A stretch of 64,000 nucleotides of DNA from Pannonibacter anstelovis (GCF_036881715.1 NZ_JBAKBF010000010.1:124001-188000); one strand, 5' to 3'; counted from the stretch's first letter, positions 26,344 through 36,326 are shown. Notes: a model not told the origin generated them from the sequence alone. Program-made: numbers and translations.

Positions 26344-28122
26344 GTGACGATTTGGGGAACACTGACGGAACGGCGCGCCGGGCGGCGGGGTGTGCCGCGG
26401 CCTCTGGCGGCGGCGGCGCTGGTGGCTGCAATGGGCGGCGCGGGCATGCCTGCGGTGGCGCAGGATGCGGGCAGTCTGTTGCGCGAGCAGCAGAGGCGGC
26501 TGGATATGCAGCGCACCCTGCCGGGCATGGATGCGGACGCGGCGGCGCAGACCCCGCAAGGGCGGCCAGTCACCGCTTCGGACGAAGGCCAGACCATCCT
26601 TGTCACCGGCCTGCGCTTTACCGGCCGCGCGGACCTTCTGCCGCCCGCCAGTCAGGCTTCCATCATTGCGGCCGGGAAAGGCAAGCGGCTTGGCATCGGC
26701 GGCATTCAGGCGCTGGCCAGCCAGACGACGGCGGCATTGCAGGTGCAAGGCCATCTTCTCGCCCGCGCCATCCTGCCGCCGCAGGACATCACCGAAGGGG
26801 TGATCACCATCGAGATCCTGCAAGGCCGGCTGGAGGAGGCAAGCTTCGAGCGGGCAGAGGGCATGCGGGCGTCCGAAGCGCGGCTGCGCGCCATTCTGGA
26901 GCAGGAAACGGCGGGGGATGATCTGACGCAGGCGCAGCTGGAAAGCGCCCTGCTGCGGATGAATGCGCATCCCGGCGTCACCGCAAGAGCGCGGCTGATG
27001 CCCGGCTCGGCCCCCGGCACCACACGGCTTGTGATCGATACCACACAGGACCCGCTGCTCTCGGGCAGCCTGTCCGCCGACAATTTCGGCTCCTGGTCCA
27101 CGGGGCGGATACAGGGCACCGGCACGGCGCTGCTCACGGATGCGACCGGTTACGGCGACCTCAGCCGCGTCACGCTGTCGGGCTCGGAAGGCCAGCGCTT
27201 CGGGTCGCTTTCAGCCAGTGTGCCGCTCTGGGCGTCCCCCTTCACGCTCAGCGCCAGCTATGGCCACCTGACCTATCGCAACGTGGATGACACCGGCCGC
27301 CTGCTGGGACTGAAGGGCAAGGCGGATTTCGCCGGGGCAACGCTGGATTATGCGCTCGTCACCACCCGCAGGCTTTCCGTCTCCACCTCGGCCGGGGTCA
27401 ACTGGAAGTCGCTGGTGGATGACAGCCGCGCCGGGCGGCTTTCGGACAAGCAGTCCGTCTCGGGCACCTTTGGTGTCTCGGGTGAAGCGCGCGACGGGTT
27501 TTTCGGCGGCGGCCTGACGGCCCTGTCGCTGAGCTGGACCACCGGCACGCTGGATCTCTCCGGCGAGCCTTCGGCAGAGGCGGCAGACCGGGCGGGGCTG
27601 CGCACCGCCGGGGCCTTCAACAAGGTCAATGCGAGCCTGGCGCGGGTGCAGAAGCTGCAAGGGGCCTTCTCGTTCTTTGCCCGCGGCTATGGCCAGCTTG
27701 CCGGTGGAAATCTGGACTCGTCCGAGGAATTTTCGCTCGGCGGGCCCTATGCGGTGCGCGCCTATCCGGTGGGCGAAGGGCGCGGCGACATGGGCGTGCT
27801 GGGCAGCGTGGAGCTGCGCTACGACCTGCCGGTGAATGCCAGATATGGCAACGTGCAACTGGCCGCCTTTGCCGATGCCGGACAGGTGGTGGTGAACCGC
27901 TTCGAGCGCGGCATTCCGCTCGCCAATGCCTGCGCCTGCAACAGCTATGGCGTTGGTGGTGCGGGGCTTTATGCCCGCTGGACACGCGAGAACCTGAATG
28001 TTTCCGCCACCTGGGCCCATGCCATCGGGGACAACCCAGGCCGCAGTCCGGCAGACGGCAGCAACACGGACGGAAAGTCCCTGAACAATCAATTCTGGCT
28101 GACGGGGGCCATCCGCTTCTGA
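26344..28122 (+). CDS. TpsB outer-membrane transporter (ShlB/FhaC/HecB family)
   Basis: About 592 residues from the GTG at 26344; an in-frame ATG at 26269 would give 617. A hydrophobic signal peptide ends at Ala-Val-Ala-Gln. Two POTRA-like domains follow (GQTILVTGLRFTGRADLL; then LEEASFERAEGMRASEARL), then a 16-strand barrel with the conserved FSLGGPYAVRAYPVGEGRGD, equivalent to the loop 6 tip motif of FhaC, and a terminal Phe. The family secretes a large TpsA exoprotein across the outer membrane. The TpsA gene lies immediately downstream. GTG is preferred because it puts the signal peptide close to the N-terminus and follows GGGGAT. Confidence 0.88.
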   Translation: MTIWGTLTERRAGRRGVPRPLAAAALVAAMGGAGMPAVAQDAGSLLREQQRRLDMQRTLPGMDADAAAQTPQGRPVTASDEGQTILVTGLRFTGRADLLPPASQASIIAAGKGKRLGIGGIQALASQTTAALQVQGHLLARAILPPQDITEGVITIEILQGRLEEASFERAEGMRASEARLRAILEQETAGDDLTQAQLESALLRMNAHPGVTARARLMPGSAPGTTRLVIDTTQDPLLSGSLSADNFGSWSTGRIQGTGTALLTDATGYGDLSRVTLSGSEGQRFGSLSASVPLWASPFTLSASYGHLTYRNVDDTGRLLGLKGKADFAGATLDYALVTTRRLSVSTSAGVNWKSLVDDSRAGRLSDKQSVSGTFGVSGEARDGFFGGGLTALSLSWTTGTLDLSGEPSAEAADRAGLRTAGAFNKVNASLARVQKLQGAFSFFARGYGQLAGGNLDSSEEFSLGGPYAVRAYPVGEGRGDMGVLGSVELRYDLPVNARYGNVQLAAFADAGQVVVNRFERGIPLANACACNSYGVGGAGLYARWTRENLNVSATWAHAIGDNPGRSPADGSNTDGKSLNNQFWLTGAIRF

Positions 28123-28169
28123 GGCGGTTGAACCCTTCTCACGCCAGCGCGGCAAAAGAAGTTTCTGGG

Positions 28170-28187
28170 CGGGAGGCATGATCCTCC
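28170..28187. promoter_or_regulatory. Hairpin between TpsB and TpsA genes
   Basis: GGGAGG and CCTCCC pair around a 6-base loop, 27 bases before the chosen TpsA start. It could limit or adjust translation of the second gene. No T-run. Confidence 0.45.
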
Positions 28188-28214
28188 CGAAGCCCCGGTA
28201 TGAGGACTGGTGTC

Positions 28215-31200
28215 ATGCAGCTTTTCCGGCAGCTTTCCCGGCAGTTTTCCCGTAACAGCGTCTCTCCGGCTGGCTCCCGTTCCACGCGCCGGCGTCATCT
28301 GACCCTGCTGCTGTCCACCTGCGCGCTTGGCGCCGGGCTGATCCTGCCCCCGTCCCTGCTGCAGGCGCAGGAGCTGCCCACCGGCGGCACCATCGCGGCA
28401 GGCACGGGCAGCATCGGCACCTCGGGCAGCACCATGACGGTGACCCAGACCAGCAATCAGCTGATCACCAACTGGAACAGCTTCTCCATCGGCAGCGGGG
28501 CCACGGTCAATTTCGTGCAGCCGGGCGCCTCGTCCATGGCGCTCAACCGCGTCACGGGGCAAGACCCGTCGCAGATCCTCGGCAATCTCAATGCCAATGG
28601 CCAGGTGTTCCTGATCAACCCCAATGGCGTGGCCATCGGCACCAGCGGGCGGGTGCAGACCGGGGCCTTTGTTGCTTCCACGCTTGGCATCACCGACAGC
28701 AAATTTCTGGCTCATGACTTCAATTTCACCGGCAGCGGCGGTGCCATCACCAATGCGGGCGAAATTTCCGGCGCGGTTGTGGCCCTCATCGCCCCCACCG
28801 TGCGCAACAGCGGCACCATCACCGGCGATACAGCCCTTGCCGCCGGAACGGACGTGCTGCTGGATTTTGACGGCGACGGCCTGATCTCGGTGGAGGTGAA
28901 AGCCTCCACCATGGAGGCGCTGGCGGAAAACAGCGGCCTGATCAAGGCCGATGGCGGCAGCGCCATTCTCACCGCCAGGGGCGCCTCGGAGGCGAAAAAG
29001 GGCATCGTCAACAACACCGGCACGGTGGAGGCCAAGGCCATCGGCTCGCGCAATGGCCGCATCCTGCTGCTGGGCAGCGATGAAACCCATGCCAGCGGCT
29101 CGCTGAAAGCCAAGTTCGTCGAGACTTCGGCGAAGAAGGTGAAGCTGGACAAGACACTCAAGGTCGAGACGGACGGCGGCGACTGGCTGATCGACCCCAC
29201 GGACATCAACATCGACGCGGACATGGCGGCCTCTATCGAGACAGGGCTTGCCAGCGGCAATGTGGAAATCTCGACCGCCGCTGTGGGAGCGGATGCAGGC
29301 GATATCACCGTGTCCTCCGGGATCAACTGGTCCGCCAATGTCCTCACACTCCGGGCCGACCGGAACATTGCCATCAACGCCGCGCTCAACGGCACGGCCA
29401 CCGCGGGGCTGGCGCTGCATTACGGTCAGGGCGCAGTGGCGGCGGGCAACACGGCCACCTACACCGTCAGCGCCCCCGTCAACCTTGCTTCCACCGGCAG
29501 CTTTGAAACGAAGCTGGGCAGCGACGGCGCGGTCAACAGCTACACAATCATTACCAGCCTCGGCGCAGAAGGCAGCACCACGGGCACGGACCTGCAGGGC
29601 ATCAACGGCAACCTTGCCGGGCTCTATGTGCTCGGCAGCGATATTGACGCCTCGGCCACTTCAGGGTGGAACAGCGGCGCGGGATTTGATCCGCTGGGCG
29701 ATTTCACCACCTCTTTCTCCGGCACCTTTGAAGGGCTGGGGCATACGGTTTCCGGCCTTTATGTCAGCCAGCCCTCGACACAGGCCATCGGCCTGTTCGG
29801 GGTTACGACGGGCGCCAGCCTGAGCAATTTCGGCGTGACGGGCTCAATCACAGGCGGTTCCGGGGTTGGCAGTGCCGTAGGCTGGGCATCAAATTCAACG
29901 CTCTCCGGCCTATGGTCCTCCGCCACCGTGGCTGGCAGCACGGGGGCGACGGGCGGACTGGTTGGCTACATGTCCCAGACCACCCTCACCCGCTCCTTCG
30001 CGAGCGGAGACGTCAGCGGCGGTGCCGTTGTTGGCGGGGGAGTGCTGGGGGCCTTCGGCGGACTGGTCGGCTATCTCAACAGCGGCACCGTCAGCCAGTC
30101 CTATGCAACCGGCAATGCCTCCACCGTCAGGTTTCAGGTGGGCGGGCTGGTGGGGTCAACCGGCAGCAACGGCGTGATCATCAACTCCTATGCCACCGGC
30201 AACGTCTCGGGAACAAGCGGAGGCGCGCTCGTTGGCAGCAACGGCGGCACGATCAGCTACAGCTATGCCACAGGCACCGTTTCGGGAAATCAGGGCCTGA
30301 TCGGCACCGGCTCAATCGCCAATGTGTCCAACGTCTTTTACAACGTGGACACGGCGGGCGCAGGCTCCATGCCCGCCAGCTGGGGCAAGACGGCCACCGA
30401 GCTTCTCGATCCCTTCCTCTATATCGAGGATGGCTGGGACTTTGCCAGCGTCTGGGGCTCGCCCAAGGCAGGCGGTGTGCCGGAGCTGCGGGCGCTGTCC
30501 ACGCAGGCGCTCTACGACAATTACCTCAAGGTGTCCGGCACCCTCTCCCGCGCCTATGGCGACACGGGCATTTTTCAGGGCAGCCTGAGCACCGTAACCT
30601 CCGGCGCGTCCGTTTCCGTTGATGTGGGCAGCGCCATCAGCGGCACAACGAATGCGGGCACCTACGCCTGGTCGGAGCCCAACATGGTCACCCTCGGCCT
30701 GCCCGGCGGCCTGACGATGGCCGACTTCTACCTCGCCTTCGGCACGGGCGGTGTCACGGTGACGCCGCGCGCCGTCAGCCTCACCGGCTCGCGGACCTAC
30801 AACGGCAGCACCAGCTTCTCGGCCTCGGATATCGTTCTGGGGAACCTCGCCAATGGCGAGACACTGACCCTCAGCGGCACGGCCACCCTCGTCAACAAGA
30901 ATGCGGACACGCATTTCACCGCTGACACCAGCGGGCTTGCGCTTGGCAGTGGCACGGGCCTTGCCTCCAACTACACGCTCACGGACGCGGCGGTGGAGCT
31001 TGATGTCACACGGGCGGTGATCACATCCATCGGCGGCCTTGCCGTGGACAACAAGGTCTATGACCGCACCACGGCGGCAACGCTGGACACCTCCGGTGTT
31101 GTCCTCACCGGCATGGTCGGCGGGGATGAGCTCACGTTCAACGGCACCGCCGCCTTCCTTGACGCCTCTGCCGGAACCGGCAAGACGGTTGAGGTGACAG

Positions 31201-32552
31201 TCTTTGCCCTGAGTGGCGCGGATGCCGGCAACTATGAATATGACGCCAGCATCGGCAATACGATCCAGCTCGCGGCCGCCGCAGACATCTCGCAGAAAGC
31301 GCTCACCGTCACGGGCCTTGCAGGCCTCACCCGCACCTATGACGGCACCACGGCAGTGACGATCGGCCAGAGCTTTGCCAGCCTCGACGGCGTGATCATG
31401 GGCGATGACGTGAGCCTTGCCACCGCCCTTGGCGCCTATGCAGACAAGAATGCGGGCAATGGCAAGGTCATCACCATCTCGGGCCTGACCCTCGGCGGCG
31501 CGGCAGCGGGCAACTACAGCGTCAGCGTCACGCCCGGCACAGTTACGGGCGACGTGGAAAAGGCCCTCATTTCCGCCGTCAGCGGGCTTTCCGCACAGAG
31601 CAAGGTCTATGACGGCGGCGACACCGCCACGCTCGATGCCACAAATGCCGTGCTGACGGGCTTCGTCAGCGGGGACGCGCTCACCCTCACGGGCTCCGCT
31701 TCCTTCCTCGACCCCTCGGCGGGCACGAACAAGGGCATCTCGGTCTCTGGCCTTGCCCTGGCCGGTGCAGACGCTGCCAATTACGAGCTCGCCAACGCGC
31801 TGCAGAACAGCTTCAACGTTTCAACGGCGGCCGCGATCACGCCGAAGGCGCTCACCCTCACCGGCGTTTCCGGCATCACGCGCACCTATGACGGCACCAC
31901 GGCCGTGGCGCTGGATCTGACCGGCGCGCAGCTGGGTGGCATCATCCTTGGCGATGACGTGTCATTCGCCTCAGCACAGGGCATCTATGCGGACAAGAAT
32001 GCAGGCTCTGGCAAGGAAATCAGCCTCTCCAGCTATCTGCTGTCGGGTCTGGCGGCTGGAAACTACACGCTGACGATCACACCCGGCACGGTGACGGGCA
32101 CCGTGGAAAGGGCCGTCATTTCCAGCATCGGCGGCATCATCGCCCTCAACAAGACGGCCGATGGCACGGTGATGGCAACGCTCGACACCTCGGGTGCCCT
32201 GTTCAACGGCATGGTCACGGGCGACAGGCTGCGCGTGGCAACGGCAACCGGCGTCTTCGCCGGTGCAGAGCCCGGCACGGGCAAGACGGTGCTGATCAGC
32301 GGTCTCAGCCTCGGCGGGGCGGATGCCATGAACTACACCCTCGCCAGCAGCACAGCCACGGCGCTGGCAGACATCACGCAGCCGGTCGCAGGCCAGCCGG
32401 GCCCCGTCTCGCGCGTGGTCAGCAGCTGGTCCCTCTTCGGCGGGCTCTTCTCCCCGTCTGATAAGACCACCCCCCTCACCCTCGCCTCCCTGAGCAGCAA
32501 CCCGCAGGAAATCACCGGCCCGGATCTGTTCGAGGATGAGAGGGGTGAGTGA
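28215..32552 (+). CDS. TpsA exoprotein/adhesin with GLUG and YDG repeats
   Basis: The 1,445-residue protein has an extended signal peptide, then the two-partner secretion domain with the hallmark QVFLINPNGVAIG (about residues 130-142). Five GLUG-type repeats follow around residues 500-700 (GGLVGYMSQTTLTRSFASG and variants), then a series of YDG-type repeats from about residue 840 to 1,400 (KVYDRTTAATLD, RTYDGTTAVTIG, KVYDGGDTATLD). TpsB recognises the first domain and secretes the protein, which folds as a beta-helix and stalk. ATG at 28215 is preferred over 28200 because GAGGA lies seven bases before it. Likely surface adhesin. It ends nine bases from the convergent importer operon. Confidence 0.9.
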   Translation: MQLFRQLSRQFSRNSVSPAGSRSTRRRHLTLLLSTCALGAGLILPPSLLQAQELPTGGTIAAGTGSIGTSGSTMTVTQTSNQLITNWNSFSIGSGATVNFVQPGASSMALNRVTGQDPSQILGNLNANGQVFLINPNGVAIGTSGRVQTGAFVASTLGITDSKFLAHDFNFTGSGGAITNAGEISGAVVALIAPTVRNSGTITGDTALAAGTDVLLDFDGDGLISVEVKASTMEALAENSGLIKADGGSAILTARGASEAKKGIVNNTGTVEAKAIGSRNGRILLLGSDETHASGSLKAKFVETSAKKVKLDKTLKVETDGGDWLIDPTDINIDADMAASIETGLASGNVEISTAAVGADAGDITVSSGINWSANVLTLRADRNIAINAALNGTATAGLALHYGQGAVAAGNTATYTVSAPVNLASTGSFETKLGSDGAVNSYTIITSLGAEGSTTGTDLQGINGNLAGLYVLGSDIDASATSGWNSGAGFDPLGDFTTSFSGTFEGLGHTVSGLYVSQPSTQAIGLFGVTTGASLSNFGVTGSITGGSGVGSAVGWASNSTLSGLWSSATVAGSTGATGGLVGYMSQTTLTRSFASGDVSGGAVVGGGVLGAFGGLVGYLNSGTVSQSYATGNASTVRFQVGGLVGSTGSNGVIINSYATGNVSGTSGGALVGSNGGTISYSYATGTVSGNQGLIGTGSIANVSNVFYNVDTAGAGSMPASWGKTATELLDPFLYIEDGWDFASVWGSPKAGGVPELRALSTQALYDNYLKVSGTLSRAYGDTGIFQGSLSTVTSGASVSVDVGSAISGTTNAGTYAWSEPNMVTLGLPGGLTMADFYLAFGTGGVTVTPRAVSLTGSRTYNGSTSFSASDIVLGNLANGETLTLSGTATLVNKNADTHFTADTSGLALGSGTGLASNYTLTDAAVELDVTRAVITSIGGLAVDNKVYDRTTAATLDTSGVVLTGMVGGDELTFNGTAAFLDASAGTGKTVEVTVFALSGADAGNYEYDASIGNTIQLAAAADISQKALTVTGLAGLTRTYDGTTAVTIGQSFASLDGVIMGDDVSLATALGAYADKNAGNGKVITISGLTLGGAAAGNYSVSVTPGTVTGDVEKALISAVSGLSAQSKVYDGGDTATLDATNAVLTGFVSGDALTLTGSASFLDPSAGTNKGISVSGLALAGADAANYELANALQNSFNVSTAAAITPKALTLTGVSGITRTYDGTTAVALDLTGAQLGGIILGDDVSFASAQGIYADKNAGSGKEISLSSYLLSGLAAGNYTLTITPGTVTGTVERAVISSIGGIIALNKTADGTVMATLDTSGALFNGMVTGDRLRVATATGVFAGAEPGTGKTVLISGLSLGGADAMNYTLASSTATALADITQPVAGQPGPVSRVVSSWSLFGGLFSPSDKTTPLTLASLSSNPQEITGPDLFEDERGE

Positions 32553-32561
32553 CCTCCCCAC

Positions 32562-33320
32562 TCACCGGAAATAGACGGCAATCCGGTTGCCGTTGATTTC
32601 CTGCACGTCAAAGGGGCACCCGAAGATGGAGGTGAGGACTTCGGGGCGGATGATCTCGGATGGCGTGCCCTGAAGCGCGGCGCGGCCGTTCTGCATGACG
32701 ACGATATGGTCGGAGTAGCAGGAGGCGAAGTTGATGTCGTGGAGGACCACCACCGCCGTCTTGCCGAAGTCGTCTGCCGCCTGCCGCAAGAGCTTCATCA
32801 TGGAAACGGAATGGCTGATGTCGAGGTTGTTCAGCGGCTCGTCAAACAGCATGTAGCCGGTGTCCTGCGCCAGCACCATGGCGACGAAGGCCCGCTGGCG
32901 CTGGCCGCCGGAGAGTTCGTCGAGAAAGCGGTCGCGGAGGTCCGTGAGGCCAAGATAGGCGAGCGCCTTGTCCACCTCGGCCCTGTCCTCCCCCGTCAGC
33001 CGCCCCTTTGAATAGGGGTAGCGCCCGAAGGAGACGAGATCGGTGACGGTGAGCCGCGCCGTCATCTGGTTGTCCTGCCGCAGCATCGACAGGCGCCGGG
33101 CCAGCACCTCGCCGGAGGTGTTGGCCACATCCAGCCCATCGACCAGCACGCTGCCCTGATCCATCGTGGTGAGCCGCGCGATCATGGACAGCAGCGTCGA
33201 TTTGCCCGCGCCATTGGGGCCGATAATGGAGGTGAGCCCGCCCTTCGGCAGGTCGAGGGACACCCCGTCCACCACCAGCGTGTTGCCATAGCTCTTGCTG
33301 ACCTGATCGATCCGGATCAC
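32562..33320 (-). CDS. Siderophore ABC importer, ATPase subunit (YclP/FepC-like)
   Basis: The 252-residue protein has Walker A (GPNGAGKST), signature LSGGQRQR, Walker B (YMLFDEPLNNLD) and switch VLHDINFA. The segment RYPYSKGRLTGED is typical of FecE/YclP ATPases. It is the last gene of a four-gene importer and overlaps the upstream permease by four bases. It energises ferric-siderophore uptake across the inner membrane. Confidence 0.93.
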   Translation of the reverse strand: MIRIDQVSKSYGNTLVVDGVSLDLPKGGLTSIIGPNGAGKSTLLSMIARLTTMDQGSVLVDGLDVANTSGEVLARRLSMLRQDNQMTARLTVTDLVSFGRYPYSKGRLTGEDRAEVDKALAYLGLTDLRDRFLDELSGGQRQRAFVAMVLAQDTGYMLFDEPLNNLDISHSVSMMKLLRQAADDFGKTAVVVLHDINFASCYSDHIVVMQNGRAALQGTPSEIIRPEVLTSIFGCPFDVQEINGNRIAVYFR

Positions 33321-34303
33321 CGCCGCGCCCCCTTGAGCAGAAAGAAGATGAAGAACAGCCCGCCGGCAAATTCGATGACGATGGCAAGCGCCGTGCTGAA
33401 ATCAAGCAGCCGCTCCAGCACCGTCTGGCCCGCCACAAGGCAGATGATGGCAATGAGCACCGCCGCAGGCAGCACATGCCGGTGGCGGCCCGAGGGCATC
33501 AGCAGATAGGCAAGGTTCGCCGTCAGCAGGCCGAAGAAGGTGACCGGCCCGACCAGCGCCGTGGAGACCGAGACAAGCACGGTGATGATCATCAGCACTT
33601 GCCGGGTCACGCGCTTGTGGTCCACCCCCAGCATGATGGCACTGTCGCGCCCCAGCGCCATGACATCAAAGGTGTGGCCCAGACGCCAGGCAGCAAGGCT
33701 GGCTCCGGCAATAAGCAGCGCCGAGACGCCCAGAAGCGTGCCATCCACCGAATTGAAGCTGGCAAAGAACCGGTCCTGCAGCACGACGAATTCGTTCGGA
33801 TCAATGATCCGCTGCAGGAAGCCCGCAAGGCTGCGGAACAGGGCGCCGAGCAGGATGCCCACCAGCATCATCAGATGCAGGCCCTTGATCGCCCCGGAGA
33901 ACAGCAGCTGGAACAGGATCAGCGAGAAGCCGGCCATGATGGCGACTTCCCCCACGAACAGCAGGCGCGGGTCCATGGCCGTCACGAAGGCGGAACCGAG
34001 CGTGAAGACCAGCACCGTTTGCAGCAGCACATAAAGCGCATCGAAGCCCATGATCGAGGGTGTCAGGATGCGGTTGTTGGTCAGCGTCTGGAACAGCACT
34101 GTGGAGACGGACACCGCATAGGCCACCAGCACCAGCGCCGCGAGCTTCTGCCCCCGGAAGGGCAGGATGAAGGACCAGCCGGCCTTGACGCCAAGCGTCA
34201 TGAAGGCGGCGGCGGCGGCGAGCGTGAGGACGCCCAGCAGCAGCAGCACACCGGCAGGCGTCAGCCGCCTTGCGCCGGTCTGATACAGGTGCTCAAGCCG
34301 CAT
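33317..34303 (-). CDS. Siderophore ABC importer, FecCD-family permease (YclO-like)
   Basis: The 328-residue protein has about ten membrane helices. It carries family segments such as NNRILTPSIMGFDALYVLLQT and FFGLLTANLAYLL, with a coupling helix around LGVDHKRV. ATG at 34303 overlaps the upstream permease gene by 11 bases, indicating translational coupling. It pairs with the 34293-35255 protein to form the channel. Confidence 0.92.
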   Translation of the reverse strand: MRLEHLYQTGARRLTPAGVLLLLGVLTLAAAAAFMTLGVKAGWSFILPFRGQKLAALVLVAYAVSVSTVLFQTLTNNRILTPSIMGFDALYVLLQTVLVFTLGSAFVTAMDPRLLFVGEVAIMAGFSLILFQLLFSGAIKGLHLMMLVGILLGALFRSLAGFLQRIIDPNEFVVLQDRFFASFNSVDGTLLGVSALLIAGASLAAWRLGHTFDVMALGRDSAIMLGVDHKRVTRQVLMIITVLVSVSTALVGPVTFFGLLTANLAYLLMPSGRHRHVLPAAVLIAIICLVAGQTVLERLLDFSTALAIVIEFAGGLFFIFFLLKGARR

Positions 34304-35255
34304 GGGAGCGCCTCCGCAGCAGCAGGAACAGGAAGAACAGGCTGCCCACCACACCCAGCACCGAACCGGCCGGGATCTCGAAGGGCGCATTCACCGTGCG
34401 GCCGATCAGATCGCACAGGAGCACCAGCAGCGCGCCGGTGACGGCGATCAGCGGCAGGGTGCGGCGCAGCCGGTCGCCCAGGGCCATGGCCACGAGATTG
34501 GGGACGATCAGCCCGACGAAAGGCACCACGCCCGCCGTGACCACCACCGCAGCGGTGACCATGGCCACGATGAAGAGCCCCAGCAGCAGCACCTGCCGGT
34601 ACTTGAGGCCAAGGCTGACGGCGAAATCCTCGCCCATTCCGGCCAGGGTAAAGCGGTCGGCGGCCACATAGGCGGCGATGGTGAGCACAAGGCTGAGCCA
34701 CAGCACTTCATAGCGCCCGCGCAGCACGGCGGAAAAATCACCGCTGGTCCAGGCGCCGAGGGTTTGCAGCAGGTCGAACCGGTAGGCCAGGAAGGCGGTG
34801 ACGGCGCTGATCACCCCGCCCAGCATCAGCCCCACCAGCGGCACCATCAGGGCCGAGCGCAGGGGGATACGCTCCAGAATGGCGATAAAGAGGAAGGTGC
34901 CCGCCAGCGCAAAGGCGCCGGAGACAAGCATCTTGGCCATGACCGGCAGATCCGGCGCGAAGAACAGCACCAGAAGCATGCCCAGCGAGGCCGATTCCAC
35001 CGTGCCTGCGGTGGAGGGCTCGACAAAGCGGTTGCGCGCCAGCATCTGCATCAGGGTTCCGGCCACGGCCATGCCTGCGCCCGCCAGAATGAGGGCGATG
35101 GTGCGCGGAATGCGGCTTTCGGCCAGCAGCATCAGGGCCCGCTCATCGCCCGCGCCGCTGACCACGGTCCAGAAGGAGACGGGGCTGGCACCGGTGAACA
35201 GGCTGGCTATCGCAAGACCGAGGGTCAGGAGAGAGGCTGGCAGCAGGAATTTCAA
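34293..35255 (-). CDS. Siderophore ABC importer, FecCD-family permease (YclN-like)
   Basis: FecCD permease of about 320 residues with the hallmark RIPRTIALILAGAGMAVAG, then NRFVEPSTAGTVESASLG and GVVPFVGLIVPNLV. The start is uncertain. A GTG at 35315 keeps the frame open but lies beyond a strong hairpin, whereas the TTG at 35255 follows AGGA at good spacing and gives a normal N-terminus; I chose the TTG. Confidence 0.88.
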   Translation of the reverse strand: MKFLLPASLLTLGLAIASLFTGASPVSFWTVVSGAGDERALMLLAESRIPRTIALILAGAGMAVAGTLMQMLARNRFVEPSTAGTVESASLGMLLVLFFAPDLPVMAKMLVSGAFALAGTFLFIAILERIPLRSALMVPLVGLMLGGVISAVTAFLAYRFDLLQTLGAWTSGDFSAVLRGRYEVLWLSLVLTIAAYVAADRFTLAGMGEDFAVSLGLKYRQVLLLGLFIVAMVTAAVVVTAGVVPFVGLIVPNLVAMALGDRLRRTLPLIAVTGALLVLLCDLIGRTVNAPFEIPAGSVLGVVGSLFFLFLLLRRRSHAA

Positions 35256-35277
35256 GGCAGGGTCCTGAAAGGATTGC

Positions 35278-35309
35278 GGCGGCTGCGCCCCGGAGGAGAC
35301 GCAGCCGCC
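35278..35309. promoter_or_regulatory. Strong hairpin between binding-protein and permease genes
   Basis: A perfect 10-bp stem GGCGGCTGCG / CGCAGCCGCC has a 12-base loop and sits just after the binding-protein stop. Such intercistronic stems commonly protect or partly terminate the upstream message so that the binding protein is made in excess. Confidence 0.65.
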
Positions 35310-35333
35310 TGACACGCTACTTGACAGCGGAAC

Positions 35334-36254
35334 TTACTTGCCGCTGAAGGCAGCGTTCAGCTGGTCTACCGTATCCTGCATGGCGGTGATGCCACCGCCA
35401 ATCAGATACCAGTTGGCCGCATTGAGGTAGACCACCTGTTCCTTCTGCCAGGCCGTGGTCTGGCGGACGATTTCGTTATCGAGAAGCTGGCGGGCGGCAG
35501 CGCCTTCCCGGCCGATGGCCGCATCACGGTCCAGCACGAACAGCCAGTCCGGATTGCGCTCCAGGATATATTCGAAGGATGCCGGCTGGCCGTGGATGCC
35601 GATCTTGATGTTGTCGTCGGCCTGTTCCAGCCCGAAGTCGCCGAAGATCTGGCCGAAGCGGGAGCCCTTGCCATAGGTGGCCATCTTGCCGCCGGTGGTG
35701 AGGATGAACAGGCCCTTGCCGGCGCCTGCCGTCTTGCCCTTCAGCTCTTCGACGGAGGCCTTGTACTTTGCCGTCAGCTCGTCCGCCTTGTCCGTCTTGC
35801 CGAAAAGGGAAGCCAGCGTCTGGACGTTCTTCAGGGCCGAGCCGGTAAAGTCGTTGAAGTCCAACGACAGGTCGATGGTGGGCGCGATCTTCGCCAGATC
35901 CTCATACTTGGCGGCAGACCGGCCGCCTACGATGATCAGGTCCGGCTGCGCGGCGGCAACGGCTTCAAAGTCCGGCTCGAACAGGGAGCCGATCTTCTGG
36001 TATTTGCCATCGGCATATTTCGCGAGCTGGCCCGGCTTGTTGCCGCCCGGCACACCGGCCACCTCGACGCCAAGCGCCGTCAGCGTGTCCAGCGCGGCAA
36101 GGTCATAGACAAACACCTTGGCAGGGACCGCAGGCAGCGTCAGCTCGCCCTTGGCGTGGGTCACCTTGACCTCGGCAACAGCGGAGCCCGTCAGCACGGC
36201 GGAGAGAACCAGAGCACTTGCAAAGCCCGCAGCCAGGCGCTTCATGGAGAACAT
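35334..36254 (-). CDS. Siderophore-binding periplasmic protein (YclQ/CeuE/FatB-like)
   Basis: The protein of about 306 residues has a Sec signal peptide (MKRLAAGFASALVLSAVL, cleaved near Ala-Val-Ala). It shows the class III binding-protein pattern: VPAKVFVYDLAALDTLTALGV, KIGSLFEPDFEAVAAAQPDLIIVGGRSA, and a C-terminal lobe NPDWLFVLDRDAAIG. Close relatives bind catecholate siderophores or their fragments. Three in-frame ATGs exist (36263, 36254, 36245); AGGAA lies eight or nine bases before 36254. No lipobox cysteine is seen, so it is probably soluble. It is the first gene of the importer operon. Confidence 0.9.
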   Translation of the reverse strand: MFSMKRLAAGFASALVLSAVLTGSAVAEVKVTHAKGELTLPAVPAKVFVYDLAALDTLTALGVEVAGVPGGNKPGQLAKYADGKYQKIGSLFEPDFEAVAAAQPDLIIVGGRSAAKYEDLAKIAPTIDLSLDFNDFTGSALKNVQTLASLFGKTDKADELTAKYKASVEELKGKTAGAGKGLFILTTGGKMATYGKGSRFGQIFGDFGLEQADDNIKIGIHGQPASFEYILERNPDWLFVLDRDAAIGREGAAARQLLDNEIVRQTTAWQKEQVVYLNAANWYLIGGGITAMQDTVDQLNAAFSGK

Positions 36255-36326
36255 ATGCGTCATTTCCTGAACCTCGCAGCAGAAGCGCTCACGCCACTGT
36301 GACAGCGGCAGCGCCTTGCCTGAACA

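Noticed and set aside
34302..35312. 336-codon plus-strand frame opposite the siderophore permease
   Set aside because: Composition is His/Gln/Arg/Gly-rich with no family resemblance, a typical shadow of a membrane protein gene.
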